NCBI RefSeq assembly: GCF_003254625.1
Contig: NZ_QJRJ01000077.1
Span: forward strand, 186,001-250,000
Reading direction: 5' to 3'
Origin: Flavobacterium ginsenosidimutans
Lineage (GTDB): Bacteria; Bacteroidota; Bacteroidia; Flavobacteriales; Flavobacteriaceae
DNA length: 64,000 bases
A program made the translations under genes and the position numbers. Shown here one piece after another: positions 43,834 to 52,087 of the stretch (the stretch's first letter is position 1; each line of letters begins with the position of its first letter). The notes under the pieces were generated by a model that was not told the DNA's origin, searched no databases, and worked only from the letters and a program-made list of their open reading frames with translations.

Positions 43834-44697
43834 ATGGATACAAAAGAGCTTTTAAAAAAAGTACGGAAAATAGAAATCAAGACCAAAAGACTGAGTAATC
43901 ATATCTTTTCGGGAGAATACCACTCTTCATTTAAAGGACGAGGAATGACGTTTAGCGAGGTGCGTCAATACCAATACGGAGATGATATTCGTAACATCGA
44001 TTGGAATGTAACCGCACGCTACAACGAAGCTCACGTTAAAGTATTTGAAGAAGAACGCGAATTAACCATGGTTTTAATGGTTGATATTTCGGGTTCTGAA
44101 TCTTTTGGTTCTAAAAATCAATTCAAGAAAGACATCGTAACCGAAATTGCGGCAACGATGGCTTTTTCGGCTACACAGAATAATGACAAAATTGGTTTAA
44201 TATTATTTTCTGATACAGTAGAATTATATATTCCGCCAAAAAAAGGACGTTCGCACGTGCTTCGCATCATTCGTGAATTGATCGAATTTGAACCAAAAAG
44301 TCACAAAACAGACATTGCTCAAGCTTTGAAGTTTTTGTCTGGAACTCAAAAAAAGAAAGCCATTATTTTCATGATTTCCGATTTCATGTCTGATTCTTAT
44401 GAGCATACTTTAAAAATTGCTTCTAAAAAACATGACATTACGGGTGTTCGAGTATACGATATGCGCGAAGAAAAAATTCCAAATTTAGGAATGGTTTCCA
44501 TGCTGGATTCTGAGACAGGAAAAATACAATTGGTTGACACAAGTTCTAAAACTGTCCGTCTGAATTACGAAAAACATTATCAAGAAAAATTGAATTATTT
44601 TAAAGATACATTCCGTAAATCTGGAGCAGGAATTGTCAACACCAGAGTTGACGAAAATTATGTAACTAAACTATTAGGCTATTTCAAATCACGATAA
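43834..44697 (+). CDS. DUF58 domain protein of the bat operon
   Basis: This 287-residue cytoplasmic protein has a DUF58 start (SGEYHSSFKGRGMTFSEVRQ, YGDDIRNIDWNVTARYNEAH) and a VWA-like fold with MIDAS DISGSESFGSK. It is the standard neighbour of MoxR and probably links the ATPase to the membrane Bat proteins. It lies 79 bp after moxR in the same operon. Length is usual. Confidence 0.92.
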   Translation: MDTKELLKKVRKIEIKTKRLSNHIFSGEYHSSFKGRGMTFSEVRQYQYGDDIRNIDWNVTARYNEAHVKVFEEERELTMVLMVDISGSESFGSKNQFKKDIVTEIAATMAFSATQNNDKIGLILFSDTVELYIPPKKGRSHVLRIIRELIEFEPKSHKTDIAQALKFLSGTQKKKAIIFMISDFMSDSYEHTLKIASKKHDITGVRVYDMREEKIPNLGMVSMLDSETGKIQLVDTSSKTVRLNYEKHYQEKLNYFKDTFRKSGAGIVNTRVDENYVTKLLGYFKSR

Positions 44698-44761
44698 AAA
44701 TCTGGCAATTTTGATTAACAAATCAAAAATCGTTAATCTAAAACCAACAATCGTTAATCAA

Positions 44762-46399
44762 ATGAAATTTAAACTTTATATATTTTTATTGCTTTTTTCT
44801 ACTATGATTTTTGCTCAGCAGAAACAAGTAGAAACGAGTATTGACACCACCAAAAATAAGATTGGTGCTGAGTTCAAACTGACCCTTAAAACAGTTGTGA
44901 CTTCAACAGCAAAAGTTGAATTTCCAAAACTTAAAAACATTGGCCCGTTAGAAGTTATCCAGTCTTATCCTATTGATACGGTTAAGAAAGATGCCACTAA
45001 TTACGAACTTATAAAAAAATATGGTCTAACTCAGTTTGATTCTGGCCGATATACAATTCCGAGCATCAAAATTTTAATTGATAAAAAACCTTTTTACTCT
45101 GATTCTATTAAAGTTGAAGTTGCCGCTGTGAAAGTCGATACTTTACAGCAGAAAATGTACGACATCAAAGATATTGCTTCTGTTGATGAAGGAATGGGAA
45201 ATTGGTGGATTTACCTTTTAATTGTTTTAGCTATTCTAGGAATTGGAGCTTTTGTTTACTGGTATGTTAAAAAACGTCAGCTGAAAAAAATCGAAGAAGA
45301 AGTTTATAAAACTCCTATCGAAAAAGCGACTAGTTTGTTAAATAATCTGGAACAAAAAGAGCTTGTACAAAAAGGTGAAATTAAAGAATATTATAGTGAA
45401 TTAACCGATATTGCCAGAAATTATATCGAAGAAGCAATTAATATTCCGGCGATGGAAAGTACGACTTCTGAGTTAATTGCTGCAATTAGAGACGCTTCTA
45501 CTAAAAAGAAAATGACGCTTACACCAGAAACAGTTGAAAATCTGGAACGCGTTTTACGTCAGGCCGATTTAGTAAAATTTGCAAAATCTAAACCGCTTGA
45601 TTTTGAAATTAAAGAAGATAAAAATAAAATTCAAAAAGTAATTTTAACTCTTGACAATGCTATCCCAACTGAAGTTCCAGAAGACATTGAAGATCAGTTA
45701 TTGAACGAAGCGCAAAGACAAAAGCAAATTCAGGCACAACTAAAAAAACAGCGTAATGCAAGAATTGGTTATTCTGTTGCAGCTATCATACTTTTATTGT
45801 TTGCTACAACAACTTTCTTTGTTGTTACCAAAGGTTTCAATTACGTAAAAGACAATATTATTGGTCATCCGTCTAAAGAATTATTAGAAGGCGAATGGGT
45901 AAAAAGTGCTTACGGAAATCCAGCTGTTCTTATAGAAACACCAAAAGTTTTAAAAAGAATGGATGCAGAAAAAGTACTCCCAAAACAAACTATGGCATTA
46001 ATTAAAGAAATGCAGCTGTTTGCATACGGAAGTATGATTGATAATTTCTACATTACGGTTTCTACAACTAAATTTAAACAGCCAACTGATATAGATTTAG
46101 CTAAAGCTCTTGAAGGATCTTTAAAAGTAATGGAAGCTCAAGGGGCACAAAATATAATTGTAAAACAAGAAGATTTTCAAACTAATGAAGGTATTCAGGG
46201 TGTAAAAGGTTACGGAACAATGTCTATTTTGAACCCAGCGACTAAAACGAGCACGAAAGCATATTATGAATTACTTCTTTTCAAACAAGATCAAGGTTTA
46301 CAGCAAATCCTGATTTTACATGAAGAAGGTGACACTTATGCAAATGACATCACAACCCGAGTATTAAATTCTGTTGAACTTCAAAGAGCAGGCAACTAA
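44762..46399 (+). CDS. BatD-like/DUF4381-like membrane protein of the bat operon
   Basis: This 545-residue protein starts at the ATG at 44762 with a signal peptide (MKFKLYIFLLLFSTMIFAQQ); an upstream TTG at 44711 is less likely. A BatD-like beta domain (TSIDTTKNKIGAEFKLTLKT, about residues 20-140) is followed by a transmembrane segment IYLLIVLAILGIGAFVYWYV, a DUF4381-like helical region and a second segment (SVAAIILLLFATTTFFVV). The C-terminus from about residue 380 is a further extracytoplasmic domain. It overlaps batA by 1 bp. Confidence 0.8.
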   Translation: MKFKLYIFLLLFSTMIFAQQKQVETSIDTTKNKIGAEFKLTLKTVVTSTAKVEFPKLKNIGPLEVIQSYPIDTVKKDATNYELIKKYGLTQFDSGRYTIPSIKILIDKKPFYSDSIKVEVAAVKVDTLQQKMYDIKDIASVDEGMGNWWIYLLIVLAILGIGAFVYWYVKKRQLKKIEEEVYKTPIEKATSLLNNLEQKELVQKGEIKEYYSELTDIARNYIEEAINIPAMESTTSELIAAIRDASTKKKMTLTPETVENLERVLRQADLVKFAKSKPLDFEIKEDKNKIQKVILTLDNAIPTEVPEDIEDQLLNEAQRQKQIQAQLKKQRNARIGYSVAAIILLLFATTTFFVVTKGFNYVKDNIIGHPSKELLEGEWVKSAYGNPAVLIETPKVLKRMDAEKVLPKQTMALIKEMQLFAYGSMIDNFYITVSTTKFKQPTDIDLAKALEGSLKVMEAQGAQNIIVKQEDFQTNEGIQGVKGYGTMSILNPATKTSTKAYYELLLFKQDQGLQQILILHEEGDTYANDITTRVLNSVELQRAGN

Positions 46400-47400
46400 T
46401 GAGCAAGATCAGTTTTTTAAATCCAGAATTTCTTTGGTTGTTTCTATTAATTCCGATTGCGATAATCTGGTTTTTCTGGAAACGCAACCAGCAGTCGGCT
46501 ACCTTAAAAATGAGTTCGACAACAGGGTTTCAAAATAGCGAATCATTTTGGACAAAGTTCAAACCTGCTCTATACGTTTTCAGAGTTGTTGCTTTGTGTT
46601 CGTTGATTATAGCATTAGCTAGACCAAGAACAGTTGATATTAGCAACCAAACTAAAACTACAAAAGGAATTGATATTGTTATGGCAATTGACGTTTCTGG
46701 ATCTATGCTGGCAAAAGATTTAAAGCCAAATCGTATGGAAGCTCTGAAAAGAGTTGCTGCAGATTTCGTTGAAGAAAGACCAAATGACAGAATCGGATTG
46801 GTTTTATATGCTTCTGAAGCTTATACTAAAACTCCAGTTACAAGCGATAAAGCAATTATTTTAGAAGCTATAAAAGGAATCAAATACGATAATGTTTTGC
46901 AAGATGGAACTGGAATTGGAATGGGATTGGCAACTGCTGTAAATCGTTTGAAAGACAGTAAAGCAAAAAGCCGCGTTATCATTCTGCTTACCGATGGTGT
47001 AAACAATGCTGGATTTATCGAGCCAGAAACCGCTGCTGACATTGCAAAACAATACGGCATAAAAGTTTACACAATTGGTCTTGGAACAAATGGAATGGCA
47101 GAATCACCATATGCGTATGCACCAAACGGAGGTTTTTTATTCAAAATGCAAAAAGTTGAAATCGATGAAAGACTGATGAAAAGTATTGCCCGCAAAACAG
47201 ACGGAACATACTTTAGAGCCACAAGCAACGATAAATTAGCAGAAATATACAACTCGATTAATAAACTGGAAACAACAGAAATTCAAGAATTGAAATTCTA
47301 CGATTATGATGAAAAGTACAGAGCTTTTGTGTTATTTGCAGGCTTTTTGCTGTTATTAGAAGTTGGATTAAGAAATACGGTTTATAGAAGCTTTATTTAA
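46399..47400 (+). CDS. batA: VWA-domain membrane protein BatA
   Basis: This 333-residue protein has N-terminal membrane segments (LWLFLLIPIAIIWFFW; VFRVVALCSLIIALA), a VWA domain with MIDAS DVSGSMLAKD (about residues 95-105), later TDGVNNAG and the sequence VYTIGLGTNG, and a C-terminal segment FVLFAGFLLLLEVGLRN. BatA was first described in Bacteroides fragilis aerotolerance. It starts one base within the previous gene stop, so translation is coupled. Confidence 0.94.
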   Translation: MSKISFLNPEFLWLFLLIPIAIIWFFWKRNQQSATLKMSSTTGFQNSESFWTKFKPALYVFRVVALCSLIIALARPRTVDISNQTKTTKGIDIVMAIDVSGSMLAKDLKPNRMEALKRVAADFVEERPNDRIGLVLYASEAYTKTPVTSDKAIILEAIKGIKYDNVLQDGTGIGMGLATAVNRLKDSKAKSRVIILLTDGVNNAGFIEPETAADIAKQYGIKVYTIGLGTNGMAESPYAYAPNGGFLFKMQKVEIDERLMKSIARKTDGTYFRATSNDKLAEIYNSINKLETTEIQELKFYDYDEKYRAFVLFAGFLLLLEVGLRNTVYRSFI

Positions 47401-47460
47401 TATTTTAGTCGCAGTCACAGTTTAGAAAACTGCGACCGAAAACCGCGACTGAGAACTAGA
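47401..47460. repeat. Repeat-word spacer between batA and batB
   Basis: CGCAGTCACAGTTTAGAAAA, CTGCGACCGAAAACCGCGAC and TGAGAACTAG form partly complementary words. The same CTGCGACTGAAAACT-type word occurs near 41640 and 32440. Confidence 0.55.
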
Positions 47461-47468
47461 ATTAAAAA

Positions 47469-48503
47469 ATGGAATTAGACGAAAAAAAATATTTATATCT
47501 CTTACTACTTATCCCAATTGTGGTGTGTATTTTCCTTTTCAATATGTATTGGAAAAGAAGAACACAACGCGAATTTGGTGATTTGGAAATGGTTAAAAGG
47601 CTGAGTCCTGAGAAATCAGTTTTTAAACCTGTTTTAAAAATCGTAGTAATTCTTTTGGCACTTACCTGCTTGATTATCGGTTTGGTAAATCCAAAGATTG
47701 GAACTAAAATGGAAACCGTAAAACGAGAAGGTATTGATATTGTTTTTGCTGTCGACGTTTCTAAAAGTATGCTTGCAGAAGACGTTGCTCCTAGCCGTCT
47801 GGACAAAAGCAAACAGTTGGTTTCTCAGATCATTAATAATTTAGGAAGCGATAGAATCGGAATTGTAGCTTATGCAGGAAGTGCTTTTCCCGTTTTACCT
47901 ATTACATCAGATTATAGCGTTGCTAAAATGTTCTTGCAAAGCATGAGTCCAGGAATGGTTTCATCTCAGGGAACATCTTTGGATGAAGCGATTAGATTGT
48001 CTTCGACTTATTTTGATGAAAAAAGCAAAACCAGCAAATTATTAATTCTAATTTCTGACGGTGAAGATCATTCTGAAGGTGCAGCTGCTGCTGCGGAAGA
48101 AGCCAATAAATTAGGAATGAAGATTATTACAATTGGTGTTGGAACAGAAAAAGGAGGAACAATTCCGTTAAAGGAAAATGGCGTTGTAAGAGGATATCAA
48201 AAAGATCAAAACGGAGAAACGGTAATCACCAAATTAAATCAAGAAGGTTTAAAAACGATTGCCAAAGCAACAAAAGGCGGTTACGTTTACGGCGGAAGCA
48301 CTAAAGAAGTTTTAGAATATGTAAAAAATGCTTTAAACAATATTCAAAAAACAGAGTTTGAAGCTACACAAATGGCCGAATTCCAATCGCAGTTTCAATG
48401 GTTTATTGGGTTTGCCTTTTTATTACTGTTCCTAGATATTTTCTTATTAGAGAGAAAAACAAATTGGATCAAAGAGTTGGATTTATTTAACGAAAAGAAA
48501 TAA
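47469..48503 (+). CDS. batB: VWA-domain membrane protein BatB
   Basis: This 344-residue protein parallels BatA: membrane segments at YLYLLLLIPIVVCIFLF and KIVVILLALTCLIIGLV, a VWA domain with MIDAS DVSKSMLAEDVAPS, LISDGEDHSEG and ITIGVGTEKGGT, and a C-terminal segment FAFLLLFLDIFLL. The third residue of the MIDAS is Lys-Ser rather than Gly-Ser, as is common in BatB. It follows batA by 68 bp. Confidence 0.93.
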   Translation: MELDEKKYLYLLLLIPIVVCIFLFNMYWKRRTQREFGDLEMVKRLSPEKSVFKPVLKIVVILLALTCLIIGLVNPKIGTKMETVKREGIDIVFAVDVSKSMLAEDVAPSRLDKSKQLVSQIINNLGSDRIGIVAYAGSAFPVLPITSDYSVAKMFLQSMSPGMVSSQGTSLDEAIRLSSTYFDEKSKTSKLLILISDGEDHSEGAAAAAEEANKLGMKIITIGVGTEKGGTIPLKENGVVRGYQKDQNGETVITKLNQEGLKTIAKATKGGYVYGGSTKEVLEYVKNALNNIQKTEFEATQMAEFQSQFQWFIGFAFLLLFLDIFLLERKTNWIKELDLFNEKK

Positions 48504-48542
48504 ATGTTCAGATTAAAATTCGGGACAGAAAACAAAATTAGA

Positions 48543-49313
48543 ATGAAAAATTTACTTCTTTATATTTTACTAACGGTTTCTTTTGCAGTTTCTGCGCAAG
48601 AAAAAGACAAAACATTGCCCGCTGGTAATGAAGAATATAAACAGAATAAATTTGTTGATGCTGAGGCAAACTATAGAATTTCGGAATCAAAATTTCCTAA
48701 ACGATCAACAGCGCCATATAATTTAGGAAATACCATTTATAGACAAAATCAAGTTTCGGAAGCAAAATACGCTTACGCCAAAGCGATAAAAAATGCCAAA
48801 ACAAGACCTGAAAAACACAAAGCTTTTCACAATCTTGGAAATGTTTTCATGAAAGAGAAAGATTATACGCAAGCAGTTGAAGCTTACAAACAGGCATTAC
48901 GTAATGATCCAACCGATGATGAAACACGTTACAACTATGCTTACGCAAAACAAAAATTAAAAGAAAATCCTCCGAAAAACGACCAAAATAAAGACAAGAA
49001 TAAGGATAAGGACAAAGACAAGGATAAAAATAAAGACAAAAACAAAGATCAAAATAAAGACAAGGATAAGGATAAAGATAAAAAAGACGACAAGGGCGAT
49101 AAAGACAAGGATAAAAAAGATGGTAAAAACGATCCTAAAAAAGACGACAAGTCTGACAACCAAGGAGAGCCAAAACCACAACCTGGAGGAATATCAAAAG
49201 AACGTGTTCAGAATTTGTTAGATGCGGTTAACAATGAAGAAAAGAAAATTCAGGACAAAGTAAACGCTCAAAAAGTAAAAGGTAATCCTAAAAAAACAGA
49301 AAAAGACTGGTAA
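48543..49313 (+). CDS. batC: TPR protein BatC with Lys/Asp-rich tract
   Basis: I start at the ATG at 48543, which gives a signal peptide (MKNLLLYILLTVSFAVSAQE) and 256 residues; an in-frame ATG at 48504 lies directly after the batB stop. Two to three TPR units follow (APYNLGNTIYRQNQVSEAKY, KAFHNLGNVFMKEKDYTQAV). A tract of alternating K, D and N follows (about nucleotides 48975-49160), then GISKERVQNLLDAVNNEEKK. BatC-type proteins are periplasmic or membrane-bound partners of BatA/B. Confidence 0.88.
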   Translation: MKNLLLYILLTVSFAVSAQEKDKTLPAGNEEYKQNKFVDAEANYRISESKFPKRSTAPYNLGNTIYRQNQVSEAKYAYAKAIKNAKTRPEKHKAFHNLGNVFMKEKDYTQAVEAYKQALRNDPTDDETRYNYAYAKQKLKENPPKNDQNKDKNKDKDKDKDKNKDKNKDQNKDKDKDKDKKDDKGDKDKDKKDGKNDPKKDDKSDNQGEPKPQPGGISKERVQNLLDAVNNEEKKIQDKVNAQKVKGNPKKTEKDW

Positions 49314-49367
49314 AATAATTTGAATCGTTTAATCGTTAATTTGTTTATTAGAAGAAATATTCAAAAG

Positions 49368-49420
49368 ACGATTAAACGATTAAACGATTAAACAGTTAAA
49401 TAACAACGATTAAACATTAA
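49368..49420. repeat. ACGATTAAA tandem repeats before batD
   Basis: ACGATTAAACGATTAAACGATTAAAC carries three direct units of nine bases, followed by CAGTTAA and ACGATTAAAC. The related GTTTAATCGTTAAT at 49326-49339 is inverted to them, so the spacer can fold. It does not look like a CRISPR (no spacers). Confidence 0.65.
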
Positions 49421-51169
49421 ATGAAAAGATATTTAATTCTATTTCTACTCACTTTTCAAGGACTTATGGCTCAAGTACAATTTGAAGCCAGAGTCAGCAA
49501 AAACACGCTTGGAGTAAACGAAAGACTTCGCATAGATTTCATCATGAACGTTGACGGAGACAATTTCGAACAACCTTCTTTTGAAGGTTTCAAACTTGTT
49601 GCAGGGCCAAGTCAGCAGATTAGTCAGTCTTGGATAAATGGACGAAGCTCTTTTCAAAAAATCTATTCGTATATCTTACAGCCTGAAAAAAAAGGTGCTA
49701 TCACTATTAAACAGGCGGCAATAGAATTCAACGGCCAGATTTACAAAACAAATCCAATAAAAGTTACGGTAACTAATGCCGTGGCTCAAGAAAGAGATCC
49801 AAACGACAGACCTCCAGGATCTGGAAATGAGTTATTGACTCTTGTTGCTGAAATTTCAAAAACAAATCCGTACCTAAACGAACCAATTACGGTTGTTTAC
49901 AAATTGTATTTTAATAATATTGGAGTAACTGGTTTTAAAGAACTGGCAAAACCAAAATACAATGATTTTTGGAATCAAAACATTGAGATCAAACAGCTTG
50001 CAATTGAGGAAGGTAATTTCCAAGGACAAAGATGTTATTATGTGATCTTGAAAAAAGCGATTTTATATCCGCAAAAATCTGGAAAACTAACAATTGAACC
50101 TCTTTCACTCGATATTGGGGTACAATTACCAACAAATCGTCGCGACATGTTCGGCCAGATGATTACTGTTGAAGACAATAAAGTAGTTTCTGCTGGAGCA
50201 AAAACAATCAATGTAAGACCACTTCCTGAGAGCACAAAACCAGAAGGATTTACTGGCGCTGTCGGCAGACTTAATTTTACAGTAACACCTTCGAAAACAA
50301 CACTTAAAAATGGCGAAAGTCTGGATTTAATTGTCAGCGCTCAAGGAACAGGAAATATGAAGTTATTTACGCTTCCAAAACCTGTTGTGCCAAATGCACT
50401 TGAAATGTATGATCCAGTTCATGACGAAAATGTAACAACGTCATTGAGTGGAATGTCTGGAAGAATTACAGATAAATACACGATCATTCCGCAATACAGA
50501 GGAAAATATGCAATAAAACCAATGCAGTTTTCTTATTTCGATTTGAGTACAGGTACTTATAAAACCATTACTTCTAAGGAAATTATGGTTGATGTTTTAG
50601 ACGGACCAACACCTGCTGAAGCAAATACGGGAGAGAAAGCTTCTAAAAATGCAATTGCAAAAACAGATCAGTTTAGACACATCAGAACTAGAACGGCTTT
50701 AATTCCTCTTGCAAAAAATGATTTCTATGGCTCGAATTTGTATTTAGGTTTACTGCTTGCTCCATTTGTTATCATTCCGCTAATTATTTTAGCTAGAAAA
50801 AGAAAAGAAGCTATTGATAGTGATGTTACTGGAAATAGAATTAGAATGAACAATAAGCTGGCGAAGAAATACTTATCGCAAGCGAAGAAACATCTTAACA
50901 ATAAAGAGCCTTTCTATATCGCACTGGAGAAAGCAATGCATAATTTCTTGAAAGCAAAACTGCATATTGAAACTTCAGAAATGAGTAAAGACAATATTAG
51001 AGAATTACTGTTATCTAGAAAAGCTAATACAGAAACCGTTCAGAATTTTATTGCCCTAACTGAAAACTGCGAGTTTGCACGTTATGCACCAGCATCAAGC
51101 GCTTCGATTCAGCAGGATTATGATAAAGCGGTTATGATTATTTCTGAATTAGAAAAACAGATTGCTTAA
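49421..51169 (+). CDS. batD: BatD protein
   Basis: This 582-residue protein has a signal peptide (MKRYLILFLLTFQGLMAQ), several immunoglobulin-like beta domains (VQFEARVSKNTLGVNERLRI; AEISKTNPYLNEPITVVYKL; FTVTPSKTTLKNGESLDLIV), then a transmembrane segment YLGLLLAPFVIIPLIILA and a cytoplasmic helical tail (KYLSQAKKHLNNKEPFYIAL). This is the classic BatD layout, with the bulk in the periplasm. It lies 107 bp after batC and about 90 bp before batE. Confidence 0.93.
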   Translation: MKRYLILFLLTFQGLMAQVQFEARVSKNTLGVNERLRIDFIMNVDGDNFEQPSFEGFKLVAGPSQQISQSWINGRSSFQKIYSYILQPEKKGAITIKQAAIEFNGQIYKTNPIKVTVTNAVAQERDPNDRPPGSGNELLTLVAEISKTNPYLNEPITVVYKLYFNNIGVTGFKELAKPKYNDFWNQNIEIKQLAIEEGNFQGQRCYYVILKKAILYPQKSGKLTIEPLSLDIGVQLPTNRRDMFGQMITVEDNKVVSAGAKTINVRPLPESTKPEGFTGAVGRLNFTVTPSKTTLKNGESLDLIVSAQGTGNMKLFTLPKPVVPNALEMYDPVHDENVTTSLSGMSGRITDKYTIIPQYRGKYAIKPMQFSYFDLSTGTYKTITSKEIMVDVLDGPTPAEANTGEKASKNAIAKTDQFRHIRTRTALIPLAKNDFYGSNLYLGLLLAPFVIIPLIILARKRKEAIDSDVTGNRIRMNNKLAKKYLSQAKKHLNNKEPFYIALEKAMHNFLKAKLHIETSEMSKDNIRELLLSRKANTETVQNFIALTENCEFARYAPASSASIQQDYDKAVMIISELEKQIA

Positions 51170-51258
51170 TTTTTTTTACCGCAAAGTTCGCTAAGAAAAT
51201 TGATTTAGATTGAGTCGAATTTAAGTTCGCAAAGTTTATAATCTTATTATAATAGAAA

Positions 51259-52005
51259 ATGAAAAACATATTATATCTCTTTTTATTAATTTCGCAGGTT
51301 TTCTTTGCGCAAGGGCGCTTTGAATCGGCTAATGCGTTGTACCAAAAGGGACAATATAAAGAAGCTGCGCAGGTTTATGAAAACATTATAACAGAAGACA
51401 AATTACATTCTGCTGAAGTGTATTTTAATTTGGGTAACTGTTATTACAAACTAAATCAGGTTGCGCCTTCGATTTATAATTATGAAAAAGCTTTGGTTCT
51501 TAAACCAAATGACCCAGAAACTTTAAACAATTTAAAATTTGCTAAAAAGCTAACGATTGACGAGATAAAAGAAGTTCCTAAAGTGGGGTTTGCAAAACTA
51601 ATTCAAAACTTTACTTCTATTTTTGATTACAATACTTGGGCTAAAATTTCTATTGCGCTTGGTTTTGTATTCTTATTGAGTTTTATTAGTTATTATTTTT
51701 CAAACGCTACACTTGCAAAAAGAATTTATTTTGTTGGGATGTTTATTGTTTTGGTTGCTTTTGCTTTAAGCATTTCAGCTGGAATGTCTGAAAAAAACCA
51801 TTTTGATAATGATCGTGTTGCTATCGTTTTTTCTGAATTAAGCCAAGTCCGACATGAACCTCAAAAATCTTCAAATGGAATTATTTTATTGCACGAAGGA
51901 GCAAAAGTTTATGTATTGGAAAGTGTTGCAGGTTGGAAAAAAATCGAATTAACAGATGGAACACAAGGCTGGATAGAATCTTCGACAATAAAAGAAGTAA
52001 AATAA
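51259..52005 (+). CDS. batE: BatE protein (TPR, membrane, SH3-like)
   Basis: This 248-residue protein has a signal peptide (MKNILYLFLLISQVFFAQ), TPR units (FESANALYQKGQYKEAAQVY; AEVYFNLGNCYYKLNQVAPS), two membrane segments (ISIALGFVFLLSFISYYF; IYFVGMFIVLVAFALS) and a C-terminal SH3-like domain ending GWKKIELTDGTQGWIESSTI. It is the last gene of the operon. The 90-bp spacer before it contains the CGCAAAGTT words also seen near 61490. Confidence 0.92.
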   Translation: MKNILYLFLLISQVFFAQGRFESANALYQKGQYKEAAQVYENIITEDKLHSAEVYFNLGNCYYKLNQVAPSIYNYEKALVLKPNDPETLNNLKFAKKLTIDEIKEVPKVGFAKLIQNFTSIFDYNTWAKISIALGFVFLLSFISYYFSNATLAKRIYFVGMFIVLVAFALSISAGMSEKNHFDNDRVAIVFSELSQVRHEPQKSSNGIILLHEGAKVYVLESVAGWKKIELTDGTQGWIESSTIKEVK

Positions 52006-52028
52006 AGTTTTAAAATATTCAAATATAG

Positions 52029-52070
52029 AAATCCCAAATTCCAATCTTACTTTGGAATTTGGGATTTTTT
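52029..52070. terminator. Bidirectional terminator between batE and the VWA lipoprotein gene
   Basis: AAATCCCAAATTCCAA and TTGGAATTTGGGATTT pair around a seven-base loop, with T residues on the plus side, between two convergent genes. Confidence 0.85.
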
Positions 52071-52087
52071 CATTTTTGAAATTTGAA

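Noticed and set aside
48957..49181. Minus-strand frame rich in Ile, Val and Phe
   Set aside because: It is the antisense of the BatC lysine/aspartate tract, which is expected to look hydrophobic.
49368..49420. Possible CRISPR-like array of ACGATTAAA units
   Set aside because: The units are directly adjacent with no spacers and are only nine bases long.
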